Shown piece after piece: positions 1 to 10,900 of a stretch of 64,000 bases of DNA. Position numbers and translations under genes: made by a program. The DNA is from Prionace glauca. Lineage: Eukaryota > Chordata > Chondrichthyes > Carcharhiniformes > Carcharhinidae. Every line of letters begins with the position of its first letter. Position 1 is the stretch's first letter. The DNA lies in contig CM075760.1 in assembly GCA_037974335.1 (NCBI GenBank), positions 27,305,402 to 27,369,401 on the forward strand, written 5' to 3'. Below the pieces are notes generated by a model. It ran no database searches. It saw only the letters and a program-made list of their open reading frames with translations, and had not been told where the DNA came from.

Positions 1-256
1 GAGTTGCAGTGATGAAGTCGCTGAGGCTTGGAAATTGGAAGTTGTACATCAGTATCTTATTTGATCTCACTGGTAATTTCATGTTCTAGTTATCGGCATC
101 CATGTTTTCATTGGTTAAGAAGTCAATTTTTCTCATGCTATAAAATGACAATTTGAAACGGAATCTTGTTTCTGGTGTCAAACAATGTCTGAAATGAAAA
201 ATGAAAGGCAAAGGTTTAATACATCAATTAGATGTTTGAAAGCAGCTGTAGTAACT

Positions 257-328
257 TCCTTAGTGATCTAATGGTTTGAGTTCCGTGTTTTTATCTCTGC
301 GGCCTGTGATCGATTCCCGGTCAGGGAA
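257..328 (+). pseudogene. tRNA-Glu pseudogene
   Basis: The 72-nt stretch keeps the tRNA-Glu 3' half almost unchanged (T-loop TTCGATT-like box, then CCCGGTCAGGGAA). The acceptor 5' strand, D arm and anticodon stem are decayed, and the anticodon loop is now a run of T. It lies at the same place in its block as the better-preserved relics at 44477 and 63300. It is almost certainly not functional. Confidence 0.7.
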
Positions 329-758
329 TAAAAACTTGTTGTTTTGCAAAAACTATTATTTAATTAATTGTCTGTACTAGAAAGGCAATATGCTATTTTG
401 CGTTGAGTTGAAAATGTCATGTTCAAATTACCAAGAACAGTAAAAGGACAGTGATAGGTTGCAAAATTCTGACAATAGAGATGATGACACGAGGTAAAAT
501 CAGGCTAATAATAGAGAAGATTTTATTTTTTCCACTCACACAATTTCAAGATTTGGGTTCAAATCTGGCGCTAAATGATTAAAAAAAACCTTTCCACTGA
601 GTTAAGCACAAAACTGTCCGACTGCCAAAGGAGTGGAGGCGCCTTTCATTCAGAAAATAGTGATTAAGATATTAACAAAGCAAGACTGAGAACGACCCAT
701 TTTAAACGGTGACATTCTGGAGAAATGGAGTTCTCCCAATAAAGTTTTAGAATAATAG

Positions 759-831
759 CGCCCAACGTGGGGCTCGAACCCACAACCCTGAGATTAAGAG
801 TCTCATACTCTACCGACTGAGCTAGTCGGGC
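759..831 (-). tRNA. tRNA-Lys-CTT: tRNA-Lys (anticodon CTT)
   Basis: Read on the minus strand this is a complete 73-nt cloverleaf starting GCCCGAC and ending GTTGGGC plus discriminator G. The A box is TAGCTCAGTCGG, the anticodon loop is CTCTTAA (anticodon CTT), and the B box is GGTTCGAGCCC. The sequence is close to vertebrate tRNA-Lys(CTT), and the acceptor and T stems pair. No intron is present. I see no T-run within about 30 nt of the 3' end, so a standard RNA polymerase III terminator is not obvious. In the two younger copies of this block only about the last 16 nt of the gene remain. Confidence 0.9.
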
Positions 832-839
832 ACGGTGCA

Positions 840-1506
840 ACCACCCTACTTCAAGTCCTAAAATAGGCAGATAGCAAATGTGCATTTCAAAATGGCATCT
901 CGTTATTCTGATTTCAAAGTATAAAAGGTCGACAAAATCGGCAAGGTTACAATGCATTCCTGTCAATCATCACTAACGTCATTCATATATTCTGCTTCTT
1001 TGTCGCAGCTCCTTCTAAGCATAACAAACTCCTCTTACATCTTTCGCCTTAATTATTTTTGTCGGAAACATTTTGACATGAGTTTCTGAACTAATGTGAA
1101 TCAGGATTGTGTTGGCAAAATGACTTTATTCACATCGGTGAGCTGAGTCACTTTGGCAAACACAGAGAGTGGGAGAGGCGTCAGGAGAAACAAGCCCGCC
1201 TCAAAGAGCAAAGCAGTTGGAAATTTGGCAGAGGCCGAATCACCACAGATACTAGAACCCGAAATTATAAGATCGTCCAGCCACACTGACTCATTCACAT
1301 CACCATAACCATTGCCTTGACCGCACTGATTAGAATATGGGAAATAAGGTCATAAGGGGGCCAATTGGCCCCTCGAGCATTCTCAGCTGCTCAATAAGAA
1401 TGTCCTCAACTTCTAAACTGTTTCCGTTTACTTTTTTGCATCTTAATCTGAAGCTACACAAATGAGGTGAATATCCCTGGAGGATGATGGTTTAGATCTG
1501 AAATGT
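840..1506. other. No gene recognised; trace of LINE 3' end at 1343-1420
   Basis: No coding or RNA gene is visible. Around 1343-1420 the text resembles the reverse complement of a CR1-type 3' end (words like 'ggcccctcgag' and 'caataagaat'). The open frames here are short and show no homology that I recognise. Confidence 0.4.
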
Positions 1507-1760
1507 TAGAACATAGAACATTACAGCACAAACAGGCCCTTCGGCCCTCGAGTTGCGCCGATCGTATCAACCCCACCAATCTATAGACCTATCTATAACC
1601 CCCAATCCCATTAAACCCCATGTACTCATCCAGAAGTCTTTTAAAAGACCCCAGCGAGTTCGCCTCCACCACCGACTCTGTTAACTCTGTTTTTCTCCAG
1701 ACTTGTTGAGTTGATCCAGCATTTCCTGTTTTTATTTCAGATTTCCAATATCACACTGTT
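1507..1760 (-). repeat. CR1-type LINE 3' fragment plus a short repeat scrap
   Basis: The minus strand carries the typical CR1 3' segment: near its end it reads as the complement of 'gaacattacagcac...cccttcggccctcgag', matching the tail of the larger element at 10901. From about 1691 the text changes to the 'ctgctgagttgatccagcatttcctgtt'-like short repeat, which is also seen near 54560. Confidence 0.6.
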
Positions 1761-3768
1761 ATTCTTTTATTATCTGATGAATAAATAACAATTTATGTTC
1801 ATCTGGGACTATGGTGACTGTATTTGCCCTGATCTTATTAAATGGTGGAGCAGGCTGAATGGGATTTATGACTTTGTCTGACTCCATTTATTCTGTTTCC
1901 TGGCGGCACCAGATATGACGCCAATTGCTTCCTCTGGCAGCGCTGATGACAAGTTTATGTTACTAAATTCAGCATGGCAAATAACTGTGGGAGAGTGTGT
2001 TCGAATCACACCACTGCCAAACGTTAATTTGTTTTAATGATCATGGAATACATTTTGTTGTTCAAATAAACAAAATAAAAGTGCAATACCATTGCTCATT
2101 TCAACAGGAGGAGGCAGCAGAAGCAATGTCGATATAGATTGATGTGGGCAAGAGGCAGGTTTGTGGAACTAGTTTAATTTCTCCTCCAGGAGGCCGAATT
2201 TGTTTCGAGTCGTGCTATCGCCGTGTATCCATAATGTACTGATTATCATGCCCATCTCCAAATGCTTTGAATTTCTAAGCCATTCGGATTTCAGGATTTG
2301 CCACCAACATTAACTGACATTTGGAGAATTTTCTGCATCATCTGATTCTAAACTTAGGAATCACTCGGCAAAAATTCTCGAGAAGGAAGAGCGACATCTA
2401 GTTTCTTCTTGAAAACACACAACGTTTTGGCCTCAGCGACTTTCCTGTGGTAGTGAATTCCATGACTTCGCTACTCTCTGGGTGAAGAAATCTCTGCTCA
2501 GCTCATTCCCAAAAGGTTTAAACCTTACCCTCAAACTGCCAGTCTTCGTTCAGGACTCTCCCATCATCGGGAAAATTCTTTCTGGATCTATTCTGTCTAA
2601 TCCTCGAGAGGGAGCACAGCGAAGATTTAACAGGCTGATTTCTGGCATGGCATTCCAACTGAAACAGTTCTGAGCTTGATCCGTGCAAACTGAGTGAAAA
2701 CACGCTGAACTGAAATTGCACCTGTTGTCTCTAAATACATTGAATTCAGCGGACTCGTCAATGCTCAGCCGAAAATCACTGAACTGGTTTCCTGGTTCGC
2801 TTTGCCACAATTATAAAGGGCAGGGAATAGGTTGGGGCTGCGTGATGGTAGGGTATGCATGGGTGTTCCAAAAACAAGTTCACCATTCTTTAAGCTTGTT
2901 CAAGCTCGACATTCGACAGTAAAAGTGATCGTGAAAATTTCAGGTATCTAAGCAGAAACTGGATACGTTGATATTGTCAGTATTTGGACTGACTTATTGC
3001 GTTAAAGTTAATTGTGCTGAAGTGGGCGACGCCAGAGTTTTGTACAATCTTGCTGGGATGAAGCTGCAATTAATGACTGCCAATGTGCTGGCCTGATCCT
3101 TTATGGCAACATATAACTATGCTGAACTGGACGAGATTTTACTGAAAGTAAAGGCACTGAACGGGGCCTGCCACACTGAATGCAAAAGCACTGAACTGAA
3201 AATGCCCAAATCATGTGCAATTCCGAAAATGGATCTGATGAACATAATCTTGACCAGTTCATTTTGAATAACATGAAACTGATATCGACTAAAATGCAAT
3301 GGAAGAGGCAATAACGAACTGGACTTATTGACACGTAACGTTTCAGGTAGATCTAATGCACTGGAACGGTGATCGCACAGAGGGAATAAAAATGTGGAGA
3401 GAGACATTGGCTAATTTTTACTTTTGGACCAGAACAGTTCTGCTCAGTTACATCTGATAATGAAACTTCCTCACGTGAGAATCATCCCGATGCCATTTTC
3501 TATTTCGCTTGCATGTTGGTGAATGTTACAGTTCTCATACTGTACTTTCTGGGGATTTTACTTCAGAATTGTGTCAGGGATCTTGAAAAGTCTTTTTTCC
3601 ACTTCATCAAAACATAAAGATTTTCCAAGTAGGCCCAGCTTCAAGTTGTTTATTTCAATTAGTGTATTGATTGCAAAAGATCAAATAAACTCCCTGGAGC
3701 CTGACTTGGGTTATATACTTGTCAATCGCTAATTGTCGAGCAGAATAAATACGCAGCTGCTGACAGAA
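1761..3768. other. Upstream region of receptor A; old LINE scrap at about 2395-2620
   Basis: There is no gene. At 2395-2620 lies a decayed minus-strand LINE 3' region, similar to 47212-47553 (both contain 'gaaaacacacaa' and 'gaattcca' in the same order). From 2640 to 3420 the words 'ctgaactg' and 'actgaa' recur many times at irregular spacing. A TATA-like stretch lies near 3713-3718, about 50 bases before the receptor A start codon. Confidence 0.35.
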
Positions 3769-6700
3769 ATGCATGGATTACCAAAAGGATTGGTTTTTGT
3801 CATTTACTATCCCGTGCTTGCAGTGATCGGGATTCCAGGTGAGCACCTTTCATGAAGTGTTCGGTGCGGAAATCATTGTCAATCGCTGCTATTGCTTTCT
3901 GAATTCAGCTCATCACCGCCCTCGTTCTCTGGGAGTGTGTTTTTTTATCATACTGGCATTCATATCCAGCAAGAACTGTTCATTTCATTGTGACAACTTT
4001 CCTTTTTATCGCATTTTGCAACATAGACTTTGCATTTGAAGAAATAAAAATATTCTGTTTAATGCTCCATTTTCATCAATCTAATTTGTTCCAAAGCTGT
4101 TGTGACTCAGTCTGTTCCTCAGGGATTAGTGCTGGGACCTTTGCTGTTTGTAATATATGCAAATGATTTGGAGAATAATATACCTTGCTTGATTCGTATG
4201 TATGTGGACATCATAAAAGTTGGTGGAATTGCGGATAACAGTGATGACCGCCAGTGGGTACAGCAGGAAATAAATCGGTTGGAGACTTGCACAGAGAAAT
4301 GGCAGATCAAATTTAATCCGGACAAATGTGACGTAATTGATTTTGGAAAGTCTAATACAGATGGAAAATATAAAGTATATGGCAGAACCTTTAAGAGTAT
4401 TGATAGAAAGAGGGATTTGGGTGTACAGGGTATACAGGTTACTGAAAATGGCAACGCGGGGAGAGAAAGTAGTCAAGAAGGCTTGCCTTCATCAGCCGGG
4501 GCATTGAGTTTAAAATTCGCAAGTCATATTGCAGTTTTGTGGAACCTTAATTAGGCTGCATTAGGAATCTAGTGCCTCTTTCTGGTCGCCACACCGGCAG
4601 AAGGATGTTGAGACTTTGAAGAGGGTAAAGAAAATACCTACCAGGATGCTTCCTGATGTGGAGGGTATTAGCTATGAGGAGAGGTTGGAGAAAGCTGGCC
4701 TGTTCTCACTGAAACCTAGTGTTGTGAGACTTCTTACTGTGTTTACCCCAGTCCAACGCTAGCATCTCCACATCCTCACTGAAACGACGCAGGTTGAGGA
4801 GAGATCTGACAGACGTTACAAGGTTATGAGGAGGATGGAAGGAGCGGTTCGTCAAAAGCTTTTTCCTAGGGTTTAAGAGTCAATCACTAGGGGGCATAGG
4901 TTTAAGATGCGAGGAGCATGGTTTAAAGGAGATGTACGAGGTAAGTTTTTATACTGAGGGTGGTGGGTGCCTGGAACTCATTACTGGAGGAGGTAGTGGA
5001 AGCAGACACGATAGTGATTTTTCAGGGGCGTCTTGACAAACACATGAATGGATGGGAAAAGAGGAATATGGTCAGGGGTTTTAGTTCAGATAAACAGCGT
5101 GGTTGGTGCAGGCCTGGAGGGGTGAAATGCCTATTCGTGTGTTGTAAGCTTCTTTGCTCTGTGCTCTTTATTTACTTGCATGATTGCTGGATTTGCTTCT
5201 TTTTAACGGTGCTATTTCTTTCCTTTATCATAATTTATTCCAATTTCTGGTTTCAGTTTTATACTTTGACTACACATAATGTTTCTGTGACAACAAAGTT
5301 GGAAAATTTCTCCCATTCACAGCTGTCATATCTCATTTTCATAAATAAAATAATGCATTTTCTGTGTCCTTGTGTTCAGTGATATGATTATTGGAGGGGA
5401 AGTGTCGCAATATCTACGCTGCAGATGCATTTCTAATGTTTAACTAGCGATGTTACATTGTATGAATCATCACTCAGTTACTATACTTGTAACATATTAT
5501 AGACAAGCTAATGCATTATTTTATTTATGCTTCTTCACAGTGAGCTGGAATATGAACAGTTGAATCCCTTGAATCTGTGTGGCATATCATCTCTTGCTCC
5601 TCAGTTTATCGGCTGAGAAAATATATGCAATCCTGCGCAATGTATAATTATCTCAGAGGTGAAATACGTTTTGAAAACCATGCCGTTTCACTCTGAAGCG
5701 ATAGACGCCCAACTTACTTGCAACTAGTATTTCCGATATAAGAACATAAGAAATAGGAGCAGGAGTAGGCCATCTGGCCCCTCGAGCCTGCCCCGCCATT
5801 CAACAAGATCATGGCTGATCTGTCATGGCTCAGTTCCACATTTCCGCCCTCTCCCCATGACCCTTAATCCCCTCTCTTATCAAAAACCCATCAACCCACG
5901 TCTTAAAAATATTTAGCGAGGCAGCCTCCACCACCTCAACGGGCAGAGAATTCCAGAGATTCACCACCCTTTGAGTGAAGAAGTTCCTCCTCAACTCTGT
6001 TCTAAACCGCCCCCCCCCCCTTTATCTTGAGGCTGTGCCCCCTAGTCCTACTATCCTTTCTGAGCGGGAAGAGTCTCTCCACTTCTATCCTATCCATCCC
6101 ATTCATCATCTTATACGTCTCAATTAGATCTCCCCTCATTCTTCGAAACTCTAACGAGTACAAGCCTAGTTTATTCAGCCTCTCCTCATAGCTCAACCCC
6201 CTCAACTCCGGCATCAGCCTAGTAAATCTCCTCTGCACTCCCTCCACGGCCAAAATATCCTTGCGTAAGTACGGCGGCCAAAACTGCACACAGTACTCCA
6301 GCTGCGGCCTCACCAATGCCTATATAGCCGCAGCAAGACCTCCCTACTTTTATATTAAATCCCTCTCGCTATGAAGGCCAGCATCCCATTTGCCTTCCTG
6401 ACCACCTGCTGCACCTGCAAGCTGTGTTTTTGCGACTCATGCACAAGGACCCCGAGGTGTCTCTGCACCGTGGAGTTTTTCTCCACGTAAGTAATAATCC
6501 TTCCTACCATTATTCCTACCAAAGTGGACCACCTCACACTTGCCAACATTAAATTCCATTTGCCAGTTCCTGGCCCATTCGCCCAGCCTATCTAGATCCT
6601 TCTGCAGACTCTCCACACCCTCCGCACAATATGTTGGTTGCTTTTCTTGTTTTCGTGAACCACTACTGTTTTACCTTCTGATCATTACAGTTTAAGAGTT

Positions 6701-8084
6701 CCTGGTCACGTACTTCTTGTCCCAAAATGCTTCTGCTCAATCAAGTGTTTTCCAGGACTAAATCGCATCGAAAGCATTTAGTATCTATTTCCATGAAACA
6801 TTTTCTGATGCCTTTCTGCTCAATTTCCATGTCGCTCTATTATTGTGTTTTCCTTTTTTCCTCGATATTCCAACCTATATGTGTGAATGCAGAAATAATT
6901 TATTGTATTTCATTTAACTGAGTCACAAAGTCTGAAGTTATTTGTTTACTGTAGGACCGAGACGGTATTCATCCTAGGAGGACAGAGCAGTATTGTGCAT
7001 TTATTAAACAATAGCATCCGTTTTCTCCAATGAAACCGATAGGTCATAAAACTGAAATGCCAGCTCTGCTTTTAGTTTGCATCTGATGTCCAATCTGAAT
7101 TTGTTTCAAAAATGTTTGTTCAGCACGCCTTTATCACGATTGCATACTCACTAGATATGTTTCCTGCTCACAGCTAATCTGGCAGTAATTGTGATCCTGT
7201 CACGAGGAAGATGTGGTCTCTCCGGATGCATCACCTACTACTTGATGTCCATGGCAGTGACAGATCTCCTGGTCATGATCCTGGCGGTGATAATAAATCG
7301 CATTTTGGGTGTTTATTTTCCATTCAGTTTCCTCTCAATCACTCCAGCCTTTGCTCTCAGTCTTGTGCTGATATATGGTGTTAGAGATTCTTCTGTCTGG
7401 TTAACAGTTGCTTTCACCTTTGATCGATTTATAGCTATTTGTTGCCAAAGGCTAAAAACAAAATACTGCAAAAAGAAAATTTCAGCTTTGGTGATAGGAA
7501 CTGTCTGTTTTGTTCACTGTGCTAAAAAAATTCCCTTGTTCTTTGCTTGTGAACCATCCATTATCATTAACAATATTCCCCGGTACTGCAAGTTAACATC
7601 AGTATTTTATACTTCATCCGGATGGATCGCATATGATAGCATAAACGCCATTTTAATACCTTGTCTCCCATTTGTCCTTATATTGATGCTCAATGTTCTA
7701 ACTGTCAAACATATTGTTGCAGCCAGTCGAGCCCGCAGAAGACTCCGAGCCCAGAACATTGCAGAGAGTCAGAATGATCCAGAGATGGAGAAAAGGAAAA
7801 AGTCCATTATTTTACTATTTGCCATCTCAGCCAGTTTCATCCTATTGTATTTGCTCGCTGTTGTAACTTTCTTTTATGTCCGAATTGCGAGCGTTATTTA
7901 TTTAGAAGGTTCAAGTATCAGCGAATCCAATTATATTCTTGAAGAAAGTGGACTAATGCTGCAACTTTTGAGTTCTTGCATAAATCCATTTATTTATGCA
8001 GGGACCCAATGCAAATTTAGAGATGAGTTAAAGAACGGCGTGAAATATCTGTTACGTCCTTTTGTTAATTTATTTAAATTATGA
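3769..8084 (+). CDS. GPR139-like rhodopsin-family receptor A (two exons)
   Basis: Exon 1 is 3769-3838 (70 nt, donor GTGAGC) and exon 2 is 7174-8084 (acceptor CTCACAG). The joined frame gives 326 residues. It is a seven-helix class A receptor resembling the GPR139 group expanded in sharks; the ligand is unknown and the plasma membrane is the expected site. Visible motifs are the TM1 Asn (residue 25, in P-A-N-L-A), the TM2 Asp (residue 54, in TDLLV), DRF in place of DRY (107-109), NPFIY in TM7 (294-298), and a basic ICL3 (RARRRLRAQ). The TM3-top Cys that pairs with the ECL2 Cys in most class A receptors is Phe at residue 83, although the ECL2 Cys (in RYCKL) is kept; receptors B, C and D keep both. 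TM6 lacks CWxP. The intron holds two CR1 fragments. The open frame suggests a live gene, but the lost Cys could mean relaxed constraint. Assignment to the GPR139 group is from memory of the family. Confidence 0.85.
4098..5165 (+). mobile_element. CR1-clade LINE, 5'-truncated and decayed
   Basis: The fragment lies in the intron of receptor A. It starts inside the reverse transcriptase at a PQGLVLGPLLFVIYANDL block (RT motif before the catalytic FADD box). The FADD box itself is degraded to a YVDI-like sequence. It continues through WQIKFNPDKCDVIDFG and into the thumb and C-terminal region, with several stops and frameshifts. About 55 bases at 4714-4770 ('gttgtgagacttcttac' onward) look like a foreign scrap related to the foldback element at 39371. 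Sense orientation to the host gene. Confidence 0.75.
5166..5740. other. Intronic stretch without recognised features
   Basis: AT-rich intron sequence of receptor A. I see no gene, RNA or clear repeat. Confidence 0.5.
5741..6643 (-). mobile_element. CR1-clade LINE 3' fragment
   Basis: Minus-strand copy of the same subfamily as 21988-23592, sharing the terminal 'ttcttatgttcttat' and the coding blocks LEYCVQFWPPYLRKDI and RGLSYEERLNKLGLYSLEF. It is truncated at the 5' side near a PNCAEGVES-like segment and contains a poly-C run (6008-6020) that disrupts the frame. It sits antisense in the intron of receptor A. Confidence 0.8.
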
Positions 8085-8088
8085 ACAA

Positions 8089-8094
8089 AATAAA
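8089..8094 (+). terminator. Candidate poly(A) signal of receptor A
   Basis: A canonical AATAAA starts only 5 bases after the TGA stop of receptor A. If used, the 3' UTR would be about 20-30 nt, which is unusually short. A later signal could be used instead. Confidence 0.35.
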
Positions 8095-10900
8095 ACATAA
8101 CGTGAATTGCAAATGTTATTCTCTGTGCCTCGAGGTTTCCAAGGATCACAACAGTCATGGGGACGGCAGAGATTCCAATGCAGTGCGTCCAATGTTGTCG
8201 ATCAATGTTGCCTGCACTACATACAATACGTTAACTATTTAGTGTGCTCCTCTCTGTATTCCTGCTGTGTATGGTTTGTATCTGAAGGTAGGTTATGCCT
8301 TGAAATGTGTGCAATACCATTCCCGCTGATTATTCCCCACTCACAAGCCTGTACTTCACACTGGAACTCTTCTGTTGTAAGCATAGGAACGGGGAGGGAA
8401 ATGACAAGGGAGAAAACAATCTATTTACTGGGTACTCTTTCAGATAATCAATCAGAACAACATTCATAGTATCCACGAAGAGTGCAAATCGACTCTAACT
8501 ACATAGTTTGTTTTGAAATGCTGATGCACCATTAACAGACTAATTTAAAAACCTATATGAAATTCAATGGAATCATCAACTTCAGCACGGATTATGCTCC
8601 GAAAGACATGTTGACATTGCAAAAATAGTATATATAATGTTTATAAATTCTGGATGAATTACAACAGTGAATCCTTATCCTAATCTTTCGTACATAGTGC
8701 ACATATTGTCGGTATGGGATATCTCCTGGTCATGGTATGCAAAAGCAGAGACAGTCTCACTTTTCACCCAACTTCCCGCTTCAAGACACATGCAACATGA
8801 AGTTTCAACAGATAGGCACGGGAGATGTTGAAGCTACGACACAAAATCATTAATATTTGGTATCTAATGACAGATCCGGGCCAATGAAGTCAGGCGAAAT
8901 ATTTATTATCTCGCATTCCATCTTTTGATGTCCAAACTGAAACTGACTCGTTACCTTTTGATTTATTCAACCACTGTCCAAACTAGAACAGTGCTGGTTG
9001 CGAGTGACATTGCTATTAACAACAAAACCGAAACCCTGTTGTCACACATAAACTTGTTTACGTGTCAGCAATCTAATGAAAGACTCTGCTGCCACTCGTC
9101 TACCATTTTATTCATGTTTCTACCTTGTGAACTATTGGACTGTGAACTTGGACGAATTTGTAAGATCCTTCGTCGTGCATACAGTATGTGAGTGCCTGCT
9201 TAGCAGTGTGAATATTTCGATAAATAACAGCAGTGAGCACCATCTAGCGCATTTGATGAACTTAGCAAGGCTCCTTAAGCAGCACGTTCCAGATCCGCAA
9301 CTGCTTGCATGCAGAAAGACAAGAGCAGATGATACATCAAACAAACACCATATGGAAGGTCATCTCCAGGATACTCGCCATCCTGATTTGTCCATATATG
9401 GGCTCTGATCAAAACCCTGAACGCCCTTCTCAACAGCAACCTCGGTGTATCTATGTAGATGTCCAAAGATGGGCATTTAGGTGGAATATCCATGCTAAAT
9501 TTTACCTTAGTTTCCCAGTATTAGCCATGGGAAATGAATAGGGTTATAGAAAATGGGGTAGGCCTGAGTTAGCTTCACTGTCAGAGAGTCAGTACACACT
9601 CTATGGGCCAAATGATCTCTTCTGCAGGGATTCTATGATATAATGAGAAAGCAACTAGCCCTGTCATGTGTCTACACCTCACCAACTGCATATCTATAAA
9701 TATATCACAATCTAGATAATCACATTCTTTAATCAAATCCACAGTAAGTGAGACAGGGAGCAAGAGCACGATTTTACCCAACATTCTTCAATCTCCAGGT
9801 GCCAGCAGAAAACTGCGAGTTCAGCTTTAATCAGAGATTACTGTCCTTTCCTGGACACAAAATGCTCCAACCACCGTCAAATCTCTACATGCACGATGCA
9901 TAGGCACAGGATAATGCTCATTAAACCTCCGAGCAGCATTTACAAAAGACCCGAGCGAGTGAGGTACAAAAATGTCACCTGAACTTTCTCAATAATTTCT
10001 GTTTTCAATTAGTCAATTTGATTGAAAAGCTGAGTGTTGTGAATCTGAAAGTGAACACAATCGGATTTGTGTTACCCAGTGATTTGTTTCCCAGTGTTTG
10101 TCCATCAGTTTTGGAATTCAATATTTGTTGGATACTGAAGCAAAAGTAATTTCGAAATGTGTGCTTGAACAGAAACGGAGAAATTGGAGACAAATTTTCG
10201 GAGATGTGATTAATTTGAGAGCTAAAAAAAGATGTTTCCTCAAGCATTCATGATCAAGGATATTCATGCGTCAGACATTGAAGCGAATCTCATCTCAAAA
10301 TGAGGATAAAAAGCCGGAATAAATTCCGAGGAAAGTATTTTGTATTGTTTAGAAGGAGATGCAGGTCAAAAGAATAAGTTTTGAACGATGTTATTGATGA
10401 TTGAATGAAAAATGTTGGAGCCTTTCGCTTACTTTCGTCAATTTCTTGATAAGATTAGGGAGAGTATTCATGAAATGCCCCTGAACGTACTCATAACTCA
10501 ATGAGCTGTGAGAGAGCATTGGATTGGATTTTTTTTTCATTGGAGGCTAAGGGGCAATTATATTGAGTTGCTTAAAATGAGGGACCGAGACAGAGTGGGG
10601 AGGAATGATCTACTTCGTTGATCAGAGAGAACAATAATCAGTGATATAGATTTAGAAAAGAAAACCCTCATACTTGCATATTGCCTTTCACCACCACCGC
10701 AATCTCGAAATGTTTTCCAGCCAATGAAGTTATTTTGAAATGGATTCGCTATTGTAATATTGGAAACAGAGTAAAATCTAAGTTATCATTTCACAAATTT
10801 GAAACCAGCAAAACAATTTATTGATACATGTTAATTAATTCTTATGTCCCGTGAATAAAAAAAAATACAGATTGAGTGAGTCAACAAGAGCAAGATTAAT
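8095..10900. other. Intergenic region, no gene recognised
   Basis: There are no convincing coding or RNA features in 2.8 kb. Around 9500-9640 a plus-strand LINE or SINE 3' tail is visible ('gggttatagaaaatgggg', then 'gggccaaatgatctc...ggattctatgat'). The remainder is AT-rich and anonymous. Confidence 0.5.

Larger units (their letters stand above)
70..832. repeat. Oldest copy of a tRNA-bearing paralogous block
   Basis: This stretch aligns, with much divergence, to 44300-45014 and 63123-63837. Shared landmarks occur in the same order: a 'tttcatgtt' motif with 'tttcattgg' near 82-116, the tRNA-Glu relic at 257-328, a 'gtggagg...cactcagaaa' stretch near 633-657, and the 3' end of a tRNA-Lys at 759. 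It is a segmental paralogue and not a SINE, because the similarity runs for about 700 bp through unique-looking sequence and covers two different tRNAs. This copy is far more diverged from the other two than they are from each other. Confidence 0.7.

Noticed and set aside
2640-3420. Irregular recurrence of 'ctgaactg/actgaa' words as a regulatory array
   Set aside because: Spacing is irregular, no known factor site is matched, and the words could be remnants of an old low-complexity expansion.
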